A model generated the notes under the pieces. That model ran no database searches, was not told the origin of the DNA, and saw only the letters and a program-made list of their open reading frames with translations. From assembly GCA_030434875.1 (NCBI GenBank), contig JAUISW010000001.1:1871501-1935500 (forward strand): DNA of 64,000 bases, read 5' to 3'. Of the stretch, positions 53,634-63,108 are shown in pieces. This stretch comes from Lachnospiraceae bacterium C1.1 (GTDB lineage Bacteria > Bacillota > Clostridia > Lachnospirales > Lachnospiraceae). The position numbers were made by a program, and so were the translations under genes. Position 1 is the first letter of the stretch; the number at the start of each line of letters is the position of its first letter.

Positions 53634-55005
53634 ACTGTCCTCCTCCCGCTGCATGCCTCTTGCACTTGCGGATAAAATTAGCTGCATAGGTTGCACATGA
53701 TGAGTAATAAAGGTGCGGCCATCCCCACCAGTTATTGTCACCAACAAATATGCAGTCCCACGTCTTTCCTCTTATCGGCTTATAGGCTATGCAGTCTTCA
53801 CCGTTTTCATTGCATGTATAATAATGAAATTCATGCCCTCTTATCGCTTTTCCATTTCCAAGAAAAGATGTGCTCTTCTCTGTAACACTCATATATCCGA
53901 AACGCACCAGCTTGCCGCTGTTATAAAACTTCGTATTGACAGCACCCACCATAGGATAGGCAATTCCATCCTGTGCCTCGATACTGGCTCCCAGATACAT
54001 GAAGCCGCCGCACTCTGCTATTGAAGGCATTCCTGAATTTACAGCTGCCAGGATCGACTGGCGCATGCTCACATTCTCACTGAGTTCTTTGGCATAAATC
54101 TCCGGATAGCCGCCATAAAGAAGTATTCCATGGACATCATCCGGCAGCTTCTCATCATGAATAGGCGAAAAAGGAACCAGATTCGCACCGAAATCCCTCA
54201 AAATATCGAGGTTATCCTCATAATAAAACCTGAATGCTTCATCAGATGCTATAGCAATATTTACCGGCGGTTCCTGACTTATCTGATGTCTTAACCTCTC
54301 CCATTCAACGTCGATCGCCATATCGGCAATTTCAAGAATCTTAGTGAAATCCACCGTCTGTCTGAATCTTGCAGCAGCAAGTTCAAGCGTTACATTAAGA
54401 TTATTAATTTCATCCGGCATTATCAGACCTAAATGTCTGGAATCAAACTTAAGGTCTTTATTGAAAGGAATATATCCTATTACAGGTATATTTAGTTCTC
54501 TTTCTATATGCTTTGAAACATGTTCGTAGCTTCCGATATTTATCCCGTTCAGGATGATCGCCGAAATAAGCCTGTCCCTGTCATAATCAAGGAAACCTCG
54601 TATCTGTGCTGTAAGAGACATTCCGCCCATGCCCTTTACATCACATACCATTATTATCGGACAATGAAGTGCCCTCGCAACATCATAGGCTGAAGCCTTT
54701 TCACTCGTTCCGCCTATGCCGTCATAAAGACCCATGGCTCCTTCAATAACTGAAATATCACTTTTGGACGCATTCTCCATAAAAAGCTTTCTGGTCTTCT
54801 TTACATCTGTAAAGAAAGTATCAAGATTTTTTGATGGAATACCTAAAACCCTTTTATGAAACATCGGATCTATATAATCCGGTCCGCATTTAAAAGATGA
54901 GATTCTCAGTTTTTCACGCAAAAGTGATTTGAGAACAAGACATGTGATCAATGTCTTTCCTGAGCCGCTCCTCGGTGCAGCAATCATAACTCTTGGAAAA
55001 TGCAT
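53608..55005 (-). CDS. cbiA: cobyrinic acid a,c-diamide synthase
   Basis: Uses ATP and glutamine to amidate the a and c carboxylates of cobyrinate. The 465 residues have the N-terminal P-loop domain (IAAPRSGSGKTLITC) and a C-terminal class I glutamine amidotransferase domain with the Cys nucleophile in SIAECGGFMYLG and the His in GHEFHYYTC. AAAGGGGG precedes the ATG at 55005. Confidence 0.96.
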   Translation of the reverse strand: MHFPRVMIAAPRSGSGKTLITCLVLKSLLREKLRISSFKCGPDYIDPMFHKRVLGIPSKNLDTFFTDVKKTRKLFMENASKSDISVIEGAMGLYDGIGGTSEKASAYDVARALHCPIIMVCDVKGMGGMSLTAQIRGFLDYDRDRLISAIILNGINIGSYEHVSKHIERELNIPVIGYIPFNKDLKFDSRHLGLIMPDEINNLNVTLELAAARFRQTVDFTKILEIADMAIDVEWERLRHQISQEPPVNIAIASDEAFRFYYEDNLDILRDFGANLVPFSPIHDEKLPDDVHGILLYGGYPEIYAKELSENVSMRQSILAAVNSGMPSIAECGGFMYLGASIEAQDGIAYPMVGAVNTKFYNSGKLVRFGYMSVTEKSTSFLGNGKAIRGHEFHYYTCNENGEDCIAYKPIRGKTWDCIFVGDNNWWGWPHLYYSSCATYAANFIRKCKRHAAGGGQFAERQQVL

Positions 55006-55027
55006 TTTTATCCCCCTTTATCAAATA

Positions 55028-57085
55028 TTATATTTTAAATGAAATTATATACACTGGATTTAGACTCTTTAAGATATGATGATCACCTGCTTTCACAGAA
55101 CGTGTCACCTGAATCATAGCCATATCCTCATCCTCATGAGGAAGAGCCTTCAGCGTGGCGTTAATTTCTCCTACTGTTTCAATCGTAACACAGTTTAGCA
55201 CGATTTGTATGTGTTTTTCTAAGTGCATTATGAATTTCAGTATCTTTCTTAAATTTCCGCCGCTTCCGCCTATAAAAACCGCATCCGGTGCTTCAAGTCC
55301 TTCAAGAACTTCCGGTGCTTCACCCTCGATCACCGAAACATTTGAAAGGTTTGCCTTTCTGATATTTTCATTAATGAGATCTATTGCGTCCGGATTTCTC
55401 TCTATTGCATAGACCTTTATATCCGGGCTCAAAAGCGCTGATTCTATCGTGACCGAACCTGTTCCGGCTCCGATATCCCATACCACAGCATCTGACTTAA
55501 GCTTCATCCTGCAGATTGACATGATACGGATCTCTTCCTTTGTCATGGGCACATCTCCCCTGACAAAAGCATCATCCTTAATACCCGGTGTCAGTCTCCT
55601 GCCTGCACAGGCTTTGTTTTCTATAAAGCAGCAGCATATGCCTTTTTCAGAGATTCCTCCGGCCTCCGATGCCTCAAAGCTTATGATCTTTTCAGTTTCG
55701 GAGCCCATATTGATACCCGCCGTGATCTTTGTGAAGATCAGCCCCGCATCAAGAAGCTCCTCAGCAATTGTCTTAAGCTCTGATGCATCGTTTAAGAGAA
55801 GAAAAACTTTTTTATGTTCTCTTACCGCTGCCGTAACATCTGCTTTTCTGCCATGAATGCTTAAAATATGAGCATCCTGCCAACTGATTCCACTCTTCGC
55901 CGAAAGAGCAGATATACTTGATATTCCGGGATAGATTTCAAATTCCATACCTCTTTTTTTGAGTTCTGCAGCTGTTTTCTCTGCTCCGCTGTAAAAACCG
56001 CTATCCCCCGAAAATACTACTGCTATTGTGGATCTGTATCCTTGAGCAGTTCTTTCTGATCTTGCATCATCCTCAATGATATCTGCAATTTTTAACGGAT
56101 CATATTCTGTATAAATCTTCCTGCCACTCCGTTCATTTCCAAATAAAATCGGATTTATGATCCTTGAAGAAGATGCAATGATCGTATCAGCTTCCTTTAA
56201 CAGTCTCTGCGTCTCTTCACTGATAAGATTTCTGCTGCCCATCCCTATTCCTGCAAGGACTATCCTTCGCTCGATCTTTTTTTCTTCTTTTTTTAATTCA
56301 TATTTATCTTTAAGGAAGTTAAAAATCTCATCTTCCGTCAGTGACCCCGCTTCATCAGGTCTCCTTATCACAAGAGATGTCATTCCGCATTCCCTTGCAG
56401 CCCCAATCTTTTCTTCAAAACCACCGGTTTTCCCACTGTCTTTTGTCACAAGTATCCTGCAGTTAAATTCTCTCATCAATGCCTTATTTAATTCTTTAGA
56501 AAAAACGCCCTGCATAGCCAGAATATGTGAATTTTCAATTCCGGATTCTTTTGCCTTTTTTATGGACTCTTCCGTAGGAATGACCCTTAAATATATTCTC
56601 TTCTTATCATCAATATTAGAAGTGAAAATATCCAGGGTTTTAGAACCTGTTGCAAGAAAGATATTTCCTTCAGTCTTTTTTAAGAAAGCTGCGCAGTCCT
56701 CAAAATTTTCAAAATACCTTATATCGTCATAACCCTTATCATCATCAGATTTTTCACGTCTGAGCCTTGAAATTTCTATACCGCATTCTTCGGCAGCCGC
56801 AGCTATATTTCTGCTCGCCTCCTCAGCAAAAGGATGTGTTCCGTCTATAATAAAATCAAATTTTCCTGACTTTATATATTCGCAGATCTCATCCTTATCC
56901 ATTCTGCCGCTTTTTATAAAAGGAAGTCGTCCCTCTGACCCGTCCCGCGATATTTTTTCCTTAAGAACTTCTGCTCCGGTATCAGTCGCAACAGAAACCG
57001 TAAGGTCTGCTCCTGCCTCACAAAGTCTCCTGACTAAATGATCTGCCTCCGAATTTCCGGAAAACATGAGTATTCTTTTCTTCAT
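55028..57085 (-). CDS. cbiJET: fusion of precorrin-6A reductase (CbiJ), precorrin-6Y C5-methyltransferase (CbiE) and C15-methyltransferase/decarboxylase (CbiT)
   Basis: A 685-residue protein combining three successive steps of corrin ring formation. Residues 1-265 are CbiJ/CobK (ILMFSGNSEADHLVRRL, FIIDGTHPFAEEASRNI, VTKDSGKTGGFEEKI). Residues 274-495 are CbiE, a SAM-dependent tetrapyrrole methylase (VLAGIGMGSRNLISEET, FSGDSGFYSGAE, IYPGISSISALSAKSGI). Residues 505-685 are CbiT with the Rossmann motif DIGAGTGSVTIE (537-548) and GVPMTKEEIR-like start. CbiE-CbiT fusions (CobL) are known; adding CbiJ in front is less usual. It overlaps cbiH by four bases. Confidence 0.94.
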   Translation of the reverse strand: MKKRILMFSGNSEADHLVRRLCEAGADLTVSVATDTGAEVLKEKISRDGSEGRLPFIKSGRMDKDEICEYIKSGKFDFIIDGTHPFAEEASRNIAAAAEECGIEISRLRREKSDDDKGYDDIRYFENFEDCAAFLKKTEGNIFLATGSKTLDIFTSNIDDKKRIYLRVIPTEESIKKAKESGIENSHILAMQGVFSKELNKALMREFNCRILVTKDSGKTGGFEEKIGAARECGMTSLVIRRPDEAGSLTEDEIFNFLKDKYELKKEEKKIERRIVLAGIGMGSRNLISEETQRLLKEADTIIASSSRIINPILFGNERSGRKIYTEYDPLKIADIIEDDARSERTAQGYRSTIAVVFSGDSGFYSGAEKTAAELKKRGMEFEIYPGISSISALSAKSGISWQDAHILSIHGRKADVTAAVREHKKVFLLLNDASELKTIAEELLDAGLIFTKITAGINMGSETEKIISFEASEAGGISEKGICCCFIENKACAGRRLTPGIKDDAFVRGDVPMTKEEIRIMSICRMKLKSDAVVWDIGAGTGSVTIESALLSPDIKVYAIERNPDAIDLINENIRKANLSNVSVIEGEAPEVLEGLEAPDAVFIGGSGGNLRKILKFIMHLEKHIQIVLNCVTIETVGEINATLKALPHEDEDMAMIQVTRSVKAGDHHILKSLNPVYIISFKI

Positions 57086-57819
57086 TTTTTCCTCTCATAG
57101 CCTCTCTTAGTCAGCATCACACCATTTTTCATAACCGTTTCGGAAGAGCCTATAAAAACCGTGGTAAACATAGTAACTGAAGCATCCCTAAGCTCTCCGA
57201 GTGTAAGGTATTCCTTCTTTTCCCCTTCTCTTCCGATATTTTCGACCCAGCCGCAGACCCTATCCTTTTCTATATATTCGAGAAGAATGTCACATGCCTT
57301 TTTTAAATGTTCAGGTCTTTTTCTGCTCATGGGATTATAAAGTACAATAGTAAAATCACCCTCTGCTGCAGCCCTAAGCCTTTTCTCGATTTTTTCAGCC
57401 GGAGTCAGGATATCACTTAATGAAACTACCGCAAAATCATTTGAAAGCGGTGCTCCGAGAACTGCCGCACCACTGATGGCTGCAGTAAGACCGGGACAGA
57501 CAATAAGCTCAGTATCCGGATATTCCTCTCCGATCTCATACATAAGCGAGGCCATCCCATAAACTCCTGCATCGCCGCTCGATATCATCGCCGTTTTCCT
57601 GCCAGTCTCAGCCTCTTCAAAGCAGAGCCGGCAACGCTCTATTTCAGAGCCCATCGGCGTTTCTATATATTTTTTATCCGGAAAATCCTTTTTTAAAAGT
57701 TTTGTATAAACAGGGTATCCCACTATAGTATCTGAAATATTCAGAGCATTCAGCGCCTCTCCCGTCATCAGGCTTTTTTTTCCGGGACCCGTTCCTATGA
57801 TAAAAATAGTTTTATTCAT
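57082..57819 (-). CDS. cbiH: cobalt-precorrin-3B C17-methyltransferase
   Basis: Contracts the ring and methylates C-17 of cobalt-precorrin-3. The 245 residues have IIGTGPGKKSLMTGEAL, ISSGDAGVYGMASLMYE, CPGLTAAISGAAVLGAPLSNDF and VLYNPMSRKRP, all typical of CbiH/CobJ. The ATG at 57819 shares one base with the cbiG stop (TAATG); the longer start at 57837 lacks a ribosome site. Confidence 0.96.
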   Translation of the reverse strand: MNKTIFIIGTGPGKKSLMTGEALNALNISDTIVGYPVYTKLLKKDFPDKKYIETPMGSEIERCRLCFEEAETGRKTAMISSGDAGVYGMASLMYEIGEEYPDTELIVCPGLTAAISGAAVLGAPLSNDFAVVSLSDILTPAEKIEKRLRAAAEGDFTIVLYNPMSRKRPEHLKKACDILLEYIEKDRVCGWVENIGREGEKKEYLTLGELRDASVTMFTTVFIGSSETVMKNGVMLTKRGYERKK

Positions 57820-58865
57820 TAAAAGAAAACACTCCATTTAGATATGGCAAATGCGACCGTAACACCATTCCATGCCTTCTTTTTGCATATGAGTGATGCA
57901 CCTTTTCCAGCTGCGGCCATACATGCTCTCTCGCATACATTATCAATTCCGACTGTTTTGGCAACAAATGCCGAAGCCGTAAAATTTCCTCTGAGTTTTT
58001 TTAAGACATCTGCAGAAAAAGACTGAAATGAATAATTTCTATCCCGCACAAATTCTCTTAAGCCCTTTTCGTTTGCCTTAAGATCTATGGTAGCAACTCC
58101 ATGTATTGCAGAAGAATCTATATTGAGCTCAGACAATGTCCTGTCAAAAAGCTCGGCAATTTCCTCCATGGGCTTGTCCTTCATGCAGCCTATTCCGGCA
58201 TAAACCACCCTCGGAACCAGCTTTAGGCTGTGTCCGGCTACAGGATTATCCCTGTATGGCGAAATTAAAATATCCGAATTGCCTTTTTTTATATTCTTTA
58301 CTTCTTTAGGGAGTTTTGATAAGAACTTTCCCCCCTCTATTCTGAAAGATATCTCATCTCCCCTGAGTATCTTTGCCGAGACCTTCTTTACGCCTTCCTT
58401 TGAAGAAATTGCCAGATTGTTTTTTCTCGCAAAAACATCTGCTGCAAAAAGTTCATTAAGATCCGTAGCCGTGGTAATTATTGTCTCGCCGCCAACTATT
58501 GAAGATATCTCTGCCGCCAGTTCGCTTCCTCCGCCATAATGTGCCGAAAGGATCGGTATCACATGTCTTCCCGCCTCATCCATGACGACTACCGGGATAT
58601 CTTTCATTTTATCCCTTACAGACGGCGCTATCGATCTCACAGCGATACCGCATGCTCCAATGAAAATCAATGCCGTACCGTTATTAAATCTTTCCGCTGC
58701 CCATTCCGTAAGTGGTTCTCTGACCAGTTTTACAGTTTCCGGAATTTCCCTTCCTTCCAGTCTGAATTTATAATAAACTTCGATCCCCTCCCCGAAAGAT
58801 TTCTTTATTCTTTCAGCAAGGATCAATCCCCGTTCCGTAAAGCATATGATGTCTGCTTTCATCAT
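57819..58865 (-). CDS. cbiG: cobalt-precorrin-5A hydrolase
   Basis: Opens the delta-lactone of cobalt-precorrin-5A and releases acetaldehyde, a step specific to the anaerobic route. The 348 residues show an N-terminal domain (IICFTERGLILAERI), IFIGACGIAVRSIAP, LSAHYGGGSELAAEIS and the C-terminal CbiG domain (VVYAGIGCMKDKPMEEI, FSADVLKKL). An ATGATG start with GGGG upstream overlaps cbiF. Confidence 0.95.
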   Translation of the reverse strand: MMKADIICFTERGLILAERIKKSFGEGIEVYYKFRLEGREIPETVKLVREPLTEWAAERFNNGTALIFIGACGIAVRSIAPSVRDKMKDIPVVVMDEAGRHVIPILSAHYGGGSELAAEISSIVGGETIITTATDLNELFAADVFARKNNLAISSKEGVKKVSAKILRGDEISFRIEGGKFLSKLPKEVKNIKKGNSDILISPYRDNPVAGHSLKLVPRVVYAGIGCMKDKPMEEIAELFDRTLSELNIDSSAIHGVATIDLKANEKGLREFVRDRNYSFQSFSADVLKKLRGNFTASAFVAKTVGIDNVCERACMAAAGKGASLICKKKAWNGVTVAFAISKWSVFF

Positions 58866-59632
58866 TTTTCCCCTGTATTGTTTTTTCTGAATCCCGTCTC
58901 AAATTCCGGATCATAAAGCTTTGAGCGGCTGTATTTTGCCCCTTTCACAGCATCGCCCACAAGTATGACAGCCATTCTTTCTGCCCCTATTTTCCTTGCT
59001 GCCTCTGCGATCGATCCTACATCACAGATTATCTTTCTTTCATCTTCCCAGCTTGCCTTATATACCACTGCAGCCGGAGTCGACGGATCATATCCTCCAT
59101 TTATAAGCCTTTCCGAAAGCTTATCAAGCATCGATGAAGAAAGATATATTGCCATAGATGCACGATGTGCTGCAAAGCTCTCTATCGATTCTCCCTCCGG
59201 TACCGGAGTTCTTCCTTCCATTCTTGTGATTATCAGGCTCTGGGATATATCCGGAAGTGTAAATTCCATATTCAAAGAAGCGGCTGCCCCAAAACAGGCG
59301 CTTACCCCCGGCACCGATTCATATTTTATCCCAAGCTTTTCGAGTTCATCCATCTGCTCTTTTACGGCACCGTAAATACTTGGTTCCCCTGTGTGTAGCC
59401 GGACTATATTCTTACCTTCTTTATCGGCTTTTTTCACTATTTCCATGACCTCTTCGAGGGTTAATCTCGAACTGTCATATATTTCAGCATTTTTTTTGGC
59501 GTATTTAGTCAGTATTTCAGGATTTACCAATGAACCTGCATATATGATCGTATCCGCTTCCTTTATTTTTTCAGCACCCCTTACCGTTATAAGGTCCACT
59601 GCTCCGGGTCCTGCCCCCACAAATGTAAGCAT
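58862..59632 (-). CDS. cbiF: cobalt-precorrin-4 C11-methyltransferase
   Basis: Methylates C-11 of cobalt-precorrin-4. The 256 residues contain FVGAGPGAVDLITVRGA, DTIIYAGSLVNPEIL, RLHTGEPSIYGAVKEQMD, VPGVSACFGAAA and ITRMEGRTPVP, typical of CbiF/CobM. It lies between cbiD and cbiG. Confidence 0.96.
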   Translation of the reverse strand: MLTFVGAGPGAVDLITVRGAEKIKEADTIIYAGSLVNPEILTKYAKKNAEIYDSSRLTLEEVMEIVKKADKEGKNIVRLHTGEPSIYGAVKEQMDELEKLGIKYESVPGVSACFGAAASLNMEFTLPDISQSLIITRMEGRTPVPEGESIESFAAHRASMAIYLSSSMLDKLSERLINGGYDPSTPAAVVYKASWEDERKIICDVGSIAEAARKIGAERMAVILVGDAVKGAKYSRSKLYDPEFETGFRKNNTGEK

Positions 59633-59648
59633 TTATCATTCCCTCTTC

Positions 59649-60767
59649 TTATTCATTTGTAAATTCCATGGATTTCTCGAGATATTCCTCTGCAGCACTG
59701 CTCTCTCCCAAAAGTCCGAAACTGTTGGAGTAGATCATTATTTCCGTTCTGATCCTGCCTCCCGAGCGCCTTTTAAGTGCATCCTCAGCTCTGAACATGA
59801 TGTCCTTCATTAGTTTATCCCTGTATCCATATTTTTCTATGATAGTCATGGCATCCTCGGTCGTTACTGATGACAGTATCTCCCTTGCCTCATCCGCACT
59901 CGCTCCTGATCTTAATGCCGCTGCAGAAAGGATCTCCATCCTGCAGTCAGCTTCTCTTGAGTGGGTGTTCATTATGCCCCCTGCCAGCTTTACAAGCTTT
60001 CCCAGGGCACCTATTATCAAAAATGTCTCAAAGCCGGCATCAACAGCCATATCAAGGCTGTCTCCGATGAAATTTGCGGTCTGTACGGCATCGTCAATAT
60101 TATAATTAAATTTTTCCCTAAGAAATGCCTTTCCATAATTTCCGGGAGTCATAACGGCTATCTTTCTGCCTTCGGCTTTTTTAACGGAGAGTTCCGTTCT
60201 TATCGTCTCTTTTATTGCCTCCAGACTCATAGGCTTTACTATCCCGCTGGTTCCAAGTATAGAAATGCCTCCTACTATTCCAAGCCTTGGATTAAAGGTC
60301 TTACGGGCAAGTTCTTCTCCGTCGGGTACCGATATCGTGACCTTGAATTTCCCTCTGAAATCAAACTCCTCAGCTATTTTCAGGACTTCCGTTTCTATCA
60401 TTTTTCTCGGAACCGAATTGATCGCAGCTTCACCGGGCGCACGGTCAAGACCCTTTTTAGTAACCCTTCCGACACCAATGCCTCCATCAATTTCTACCTC
60501 CGCCTTATCACTGTCCTCATTAATTATCTCTACAGTTGAAAAAATAAGGCTTCCGTTCGTAATATCCGGATCGTCTCCGCCATCCTTCCTTACAGCACAA
60601 GTTACAGAATTATCCTCTCTTTCTATTTCAAGGATGTCTGCCCTGTAATCAATTCCGGCTGGTGTCAATATCGTTATCTCTTCTTTTATTTTTCCGCTAA
60701 GCAGCATATAGGCTGCTGCAGCAGATGCCGCCGTTGCAGCACTTCCGGTCGTAAATCCGCTCCTCAT
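59649..60767 (-). CDS. cbiD: cobalt-precorrin-5B C1-methyltransferase
   Basis: Methylates C-1 in the anaerobic pathway. The 372 residues begin with the family hallmark RSGFTTGSAATAASAAAAYM and contain GGDDPDITNGSLIF, IGVGRVTKKGLDRAPGEAAINSVPR, GISILGTSGIVKPMS and THSREADCRMEIL. Its start overlaps the cobD stop by four bases. Confidence 0.96.
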   Translation of the reverse strand: MRSGFTTGSAATAASAAAAYMLLSGKIKEEITILTPAGIDYRADILEIEREDNSVTCAVRKDGGDDPDITNGSLIFSTVEIINEDSDKAEVEIDGGIGVGRVTKKGLDRAPGEAAINSVPRKMIETEVLKIAEEFDFRGKFKVTISVPDGEELARKTFNPRLGIVGGISILGTSGIVKPMSLEAIKETIRTELSVKKAEGRKIAVMTPGNYGKAFLREKFNYNIDDAVQTANFIGDSLDMAVDAGFETFLIIGALGKLVKLAGGIMNTHSREADCRMEILSAAALRSGASADEAREILSSVTTEDAMTIIEKYGYRDKLMKDIMFRAEDALKRRSGGRIRTEIMIYSNSFGLLGESSAAEEYLEKSMEFTNE

Positions 60768-61795
60768 CCTGTCTTCTTTCCGCTCATTATTTTAAGAAGC
60801 CTCAGATTATCTTCATGTTTTTTTACGGCGATCCTGTACCAGCTCTCATCAAGTCCCGGATAATCCTCACAGTTTCTGATAAGGATCTTATATCCAAGAA
60901 GTTTTCTGTCCAATCCCTTGTCGGCTCTGAACATTATAAAATCCGCCTCTGAATCTATTACATTGTAACCAATTTTTTTCAATTCATCAACGAACCAGAG
61001 TCGTTCCGATGAAATAAATTCGATCGTCTTTTTCAGATAATCGTCTGCCTCAAGTGCCGCCAGTCCTGCCTCCTGCGCAACCACTGATACATTCCATTCT
61101 CCAAGACAGAGTGAAACTTTATCTATTAGCGCCTTATCAGAAGATATCATATATCCAAGCCTCAGACCCGGTATGGCAAAGGTCTTTGTAAATGATCTTA
61201 CAAGCCAGAGATTTGGAAATTCTTCCGTCCTTCTTAAAAGGCTGTCTGTCCTGTTTTTTCCGGAAAGAGTCATAAAACATTCATCAAGGAGAATCTTGGT
61301 TCCGTTTTCTCCCGCCTTTTTTATTATCCTTTCCAGCAATTCAGGATCTATCATCTTTCCCGTAGGATTATTCGGATTCGCAAGTATAATAAAGTCAATG
61401 TCCCTATCCAGTTCTTCAAGGAAAGCCTCATCCAAACTAAAATCATTTTCAGCTGAAAGATAATATACCTTAAGAGCGGATCCTGCAGCCTTTACCGCCC
61501 TTCTGTATCCTGTAAACGAAGGTTCGGCAACTATTGTTTTTTCCGGTCTCAATGCCAGAAGCAGGGCATTAAAAAGTTCTGATGCCCCATTTCCAAATAT
61601 GATGCTCTCTTTACTGATATCAAGTTTTTCCGCAAGGGCAGTCCTTAACTCTCCACAATTTATATCCGGATAATTCTCTGCCCTTTCCATAGCATTTAAT
61701 GCAGCCGCCTTTACATTCTCGGCTATCCCAAAAGGATTTATATTTACCGAAAAATCAAGCTCCACATCATTTCTGTATATATCACCGCCATGCAT
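60764..61795 (-). CDS. cobD: threonine-phosphate decarboxylase, aminotransferase class I type
   Basis: Makes aminopropanol phosphate, the linker of the nucleotide loop. The 343 residues begin HGGDIYRNDVELDFSVNINPFG, typical of CobD/CobC rather than HisC. The PLP lysine is in RSFTKTFAIPGLRLGY, and ANPNNPTGKM is the aldolase/aminotransferase motif. It sits between cbiB, which uses its product, and cbiD. Confidence 0.93.
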   Translation of the reverse strand: MHGGDIYRNDVELDFSVNINPFGIAENVKAAALNAMERAENYPDINCGELRTALAEKLDISKESIIFGNGASELFNALLLALRPEKTIVAEPSFTGYRRAVKAAGSALKVYYLSAENDFSLDEAFLEELDRDIDFIILANPNNPTGKMIDPELLERIIKKAGENGTKILLDECFMTLSGKNRTDSLLRRTEEFPNLWLVRSFTKTFAIPGLRLGYMISSDKALIDKVSLCLGEWNVSVVAQEAGLAALEADDYLKKTIEFISSERLWFVDELKKIGYNVIDSEADFIMFRADKGLDRKLLGYKILIRNCEDYPGLDESWYRIAVKKHEDNLRLLKIMSGKKTG

Positions 61796-61801
61796 ATTTT
61801 T

Positions 61802-62785
61802 TCACCATAAATCTACTATAATATTTGATAAAAGCATCAGAAGAATGCATATAAAAAAACATAATATCGAAGCTGAATACATGAGTCTGTTGGTTCTCGA
61901 AATATCCTCTGCTTCTATTTTTCTTATATCATCACCGATAAAGGGTTTTTTATAAAGCTTTCCAAAATAATATGCGTCTCCTGCAAGCCTTATACCAAGT
62001 GCGCCGGCAACAGCAGCCTCTCCCTGCGCCGAATTCGGGCTCGCATGATTCAGCCTGTCCCTTTTCCAGATCTTATACGCCCTCGCTGCATCTGTTTCCT
62101 CATCGGCAAATCTGCTGACAACTATCAGTAATAAGGCTGTAATTCTCGATGGTATAAAATTCAAAAGATCATCTGCCTTAGCTGCAAACCTTCCGAAATA
62201 AATGTATCTGTCATTTTTATATCCGATCATAGAATCCATGGTATTTACGGATTTATAAAAAAATCCTCCCACAGGTCCTGCAATTGCGAGAAAGATCATT
62301 GGAGCGATTACCCCATCAGACGAGTTTTCAGCCACAGTTTCGACCGCAGCCTTAATTATCCCCTCTCTGTCAAGTCTTTCCGTATCCCTGCCAACTATCA
62401 TAGATACAGCTTTTCTTGCTGCCTCTGTATCATCATTATTAATTGCCTTTTCTACCTTGCTGCTTTCGCTCTTAAGGCTCTTCATCGCAAGGCATTGCCA
62501 GGTGAGAACTGCCTCAGCAAGCACTCCTGCTGACATTGTCATATGGTAAAAAAAGGCAGTAATAAGAAAACTTATCCCCGAACTTATAAAAACAACAAGA
62601 AAAAAAACTACCACTCCGCTTATGTATTCTTTTCTCTCCGATCTTTTCTTTGGATAAAGGATTTTTTCAAAAAAAGATATCATTCGTCCGATCAGAACTA
62701 TCGGATGAAACGGGTAATGAGGATCGCCCAGGATAAGATCAAGTATGAAGCCAAAAATAAAGGCTGTTAAATGCAGATATATCAT
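61802..62785 (-). CDS. cbiB: adenosylcobinamide-phosphate synthase, membrane protein
   Basis: Joins adenosylcobyric acid to aminopropanol (phosphate). The 327-residue membrane protein starts LHLTAFIFGFILDLILGDPHYPFHP and contains VSMIVGRDTERLD, TVAENSSDGVIAPMIFLAIAGP, KSVNTMDSMIGYKNDRY and AGALGIRLAGDAYYFG. The ATG at 62785 is used. It overlaps cobU by four bases. Confidence 0.96.
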   Translation of the reverse strand: MIYLHLTAFIFGFILDLILGDPHYPFHPIVLIGRMISFFEKILYPKKRSERKEYISGVVVFFLVVFISSGISFLITAFFYHMTMSAGVLAEAVLTWQCLAMKSLKSESSKVEKAINNDDTEAARKAVSMIVGRDTERLDREGIIKAAVETVAENSSDGVIAPMIFLAIAGPVGGFFYKSVNTMDSMIGYKNDRYIYFGRFAAKADDLLNFIPSRITALLLIVVSRFADEETDAARAYKIWKRDRLNHASPNSAQGEAAVAGALGIRLAGDAYYFGKLYKKPFIGDDIRKIEAEDISRTNRLMYSASILCFFICILLMLLSNIIVDLW

Positions 62786-63108
62786 TTTATCACCGTCGCA
62801 ATCCCGCAGTAGAGTCTGATAACCCTTTCTGATCCTGCCGCGATTTTTGTAAGGCATCTTCCAAGCCTTTCCCTGTATTCCCTTTCAAAGGCTTCCATTG
62901 GAACAATACCGCATCCGACCTCATCTGAAATGATCACCGCATCCGGATACTCTTTCATATATTTTTCGACCTCGTCCTCCGGCTTTTCTCCCTCTTTCAT
63001 CGTCCTTCTGAACCAGTCCTCAAAATCATCAAAAATCGTCCTGTCAGGAAAATTTGTCCTTACGTACTCAGTCTTTCCCTGACATACGCCACCTATAACC
63101 AAAATCAT
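62782..63108 (-). CDS. cobU: very short CobU-like adenosylcobinamide kinase / guanylyltransferase
   Basis: CobU normally phosphorylates adenosylcobinamide and attaches GMP. This copy has only 108 residues against about 180. The Walker A motif (LVIGGVCQGKTEYV) and the C-terminal part (VIISDEVGCGIVPMEAFEREYRERLGRCLTKIAAGSERVIRLYCGI) are present. The middle segment that holds the guanylylated His of CobU is absent. There is no frameshift sign and the gene overlaps its neighbours cleanly (cobS by 4 bases). It may keep only kinase activity, or need a partner. Confidence 0.85.
   Translation of the reverse strand: MILVIGGVCQGKTEYVRTNFPDRTIFDDFEDWFRRTMKEGEKPEDEVEKYMKEYPDAVIISDEVGCGIVPMEAFEREYRERLGRCLTKIAAGSERVIRLYCGIATVIK

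Noticed and set aside
55155..61463. Plus-strand frames opposite the cobalamin genes
   Set aside because: They mirror the strongly supported minus-strand genes and show no protein motifs or ribosome sites.
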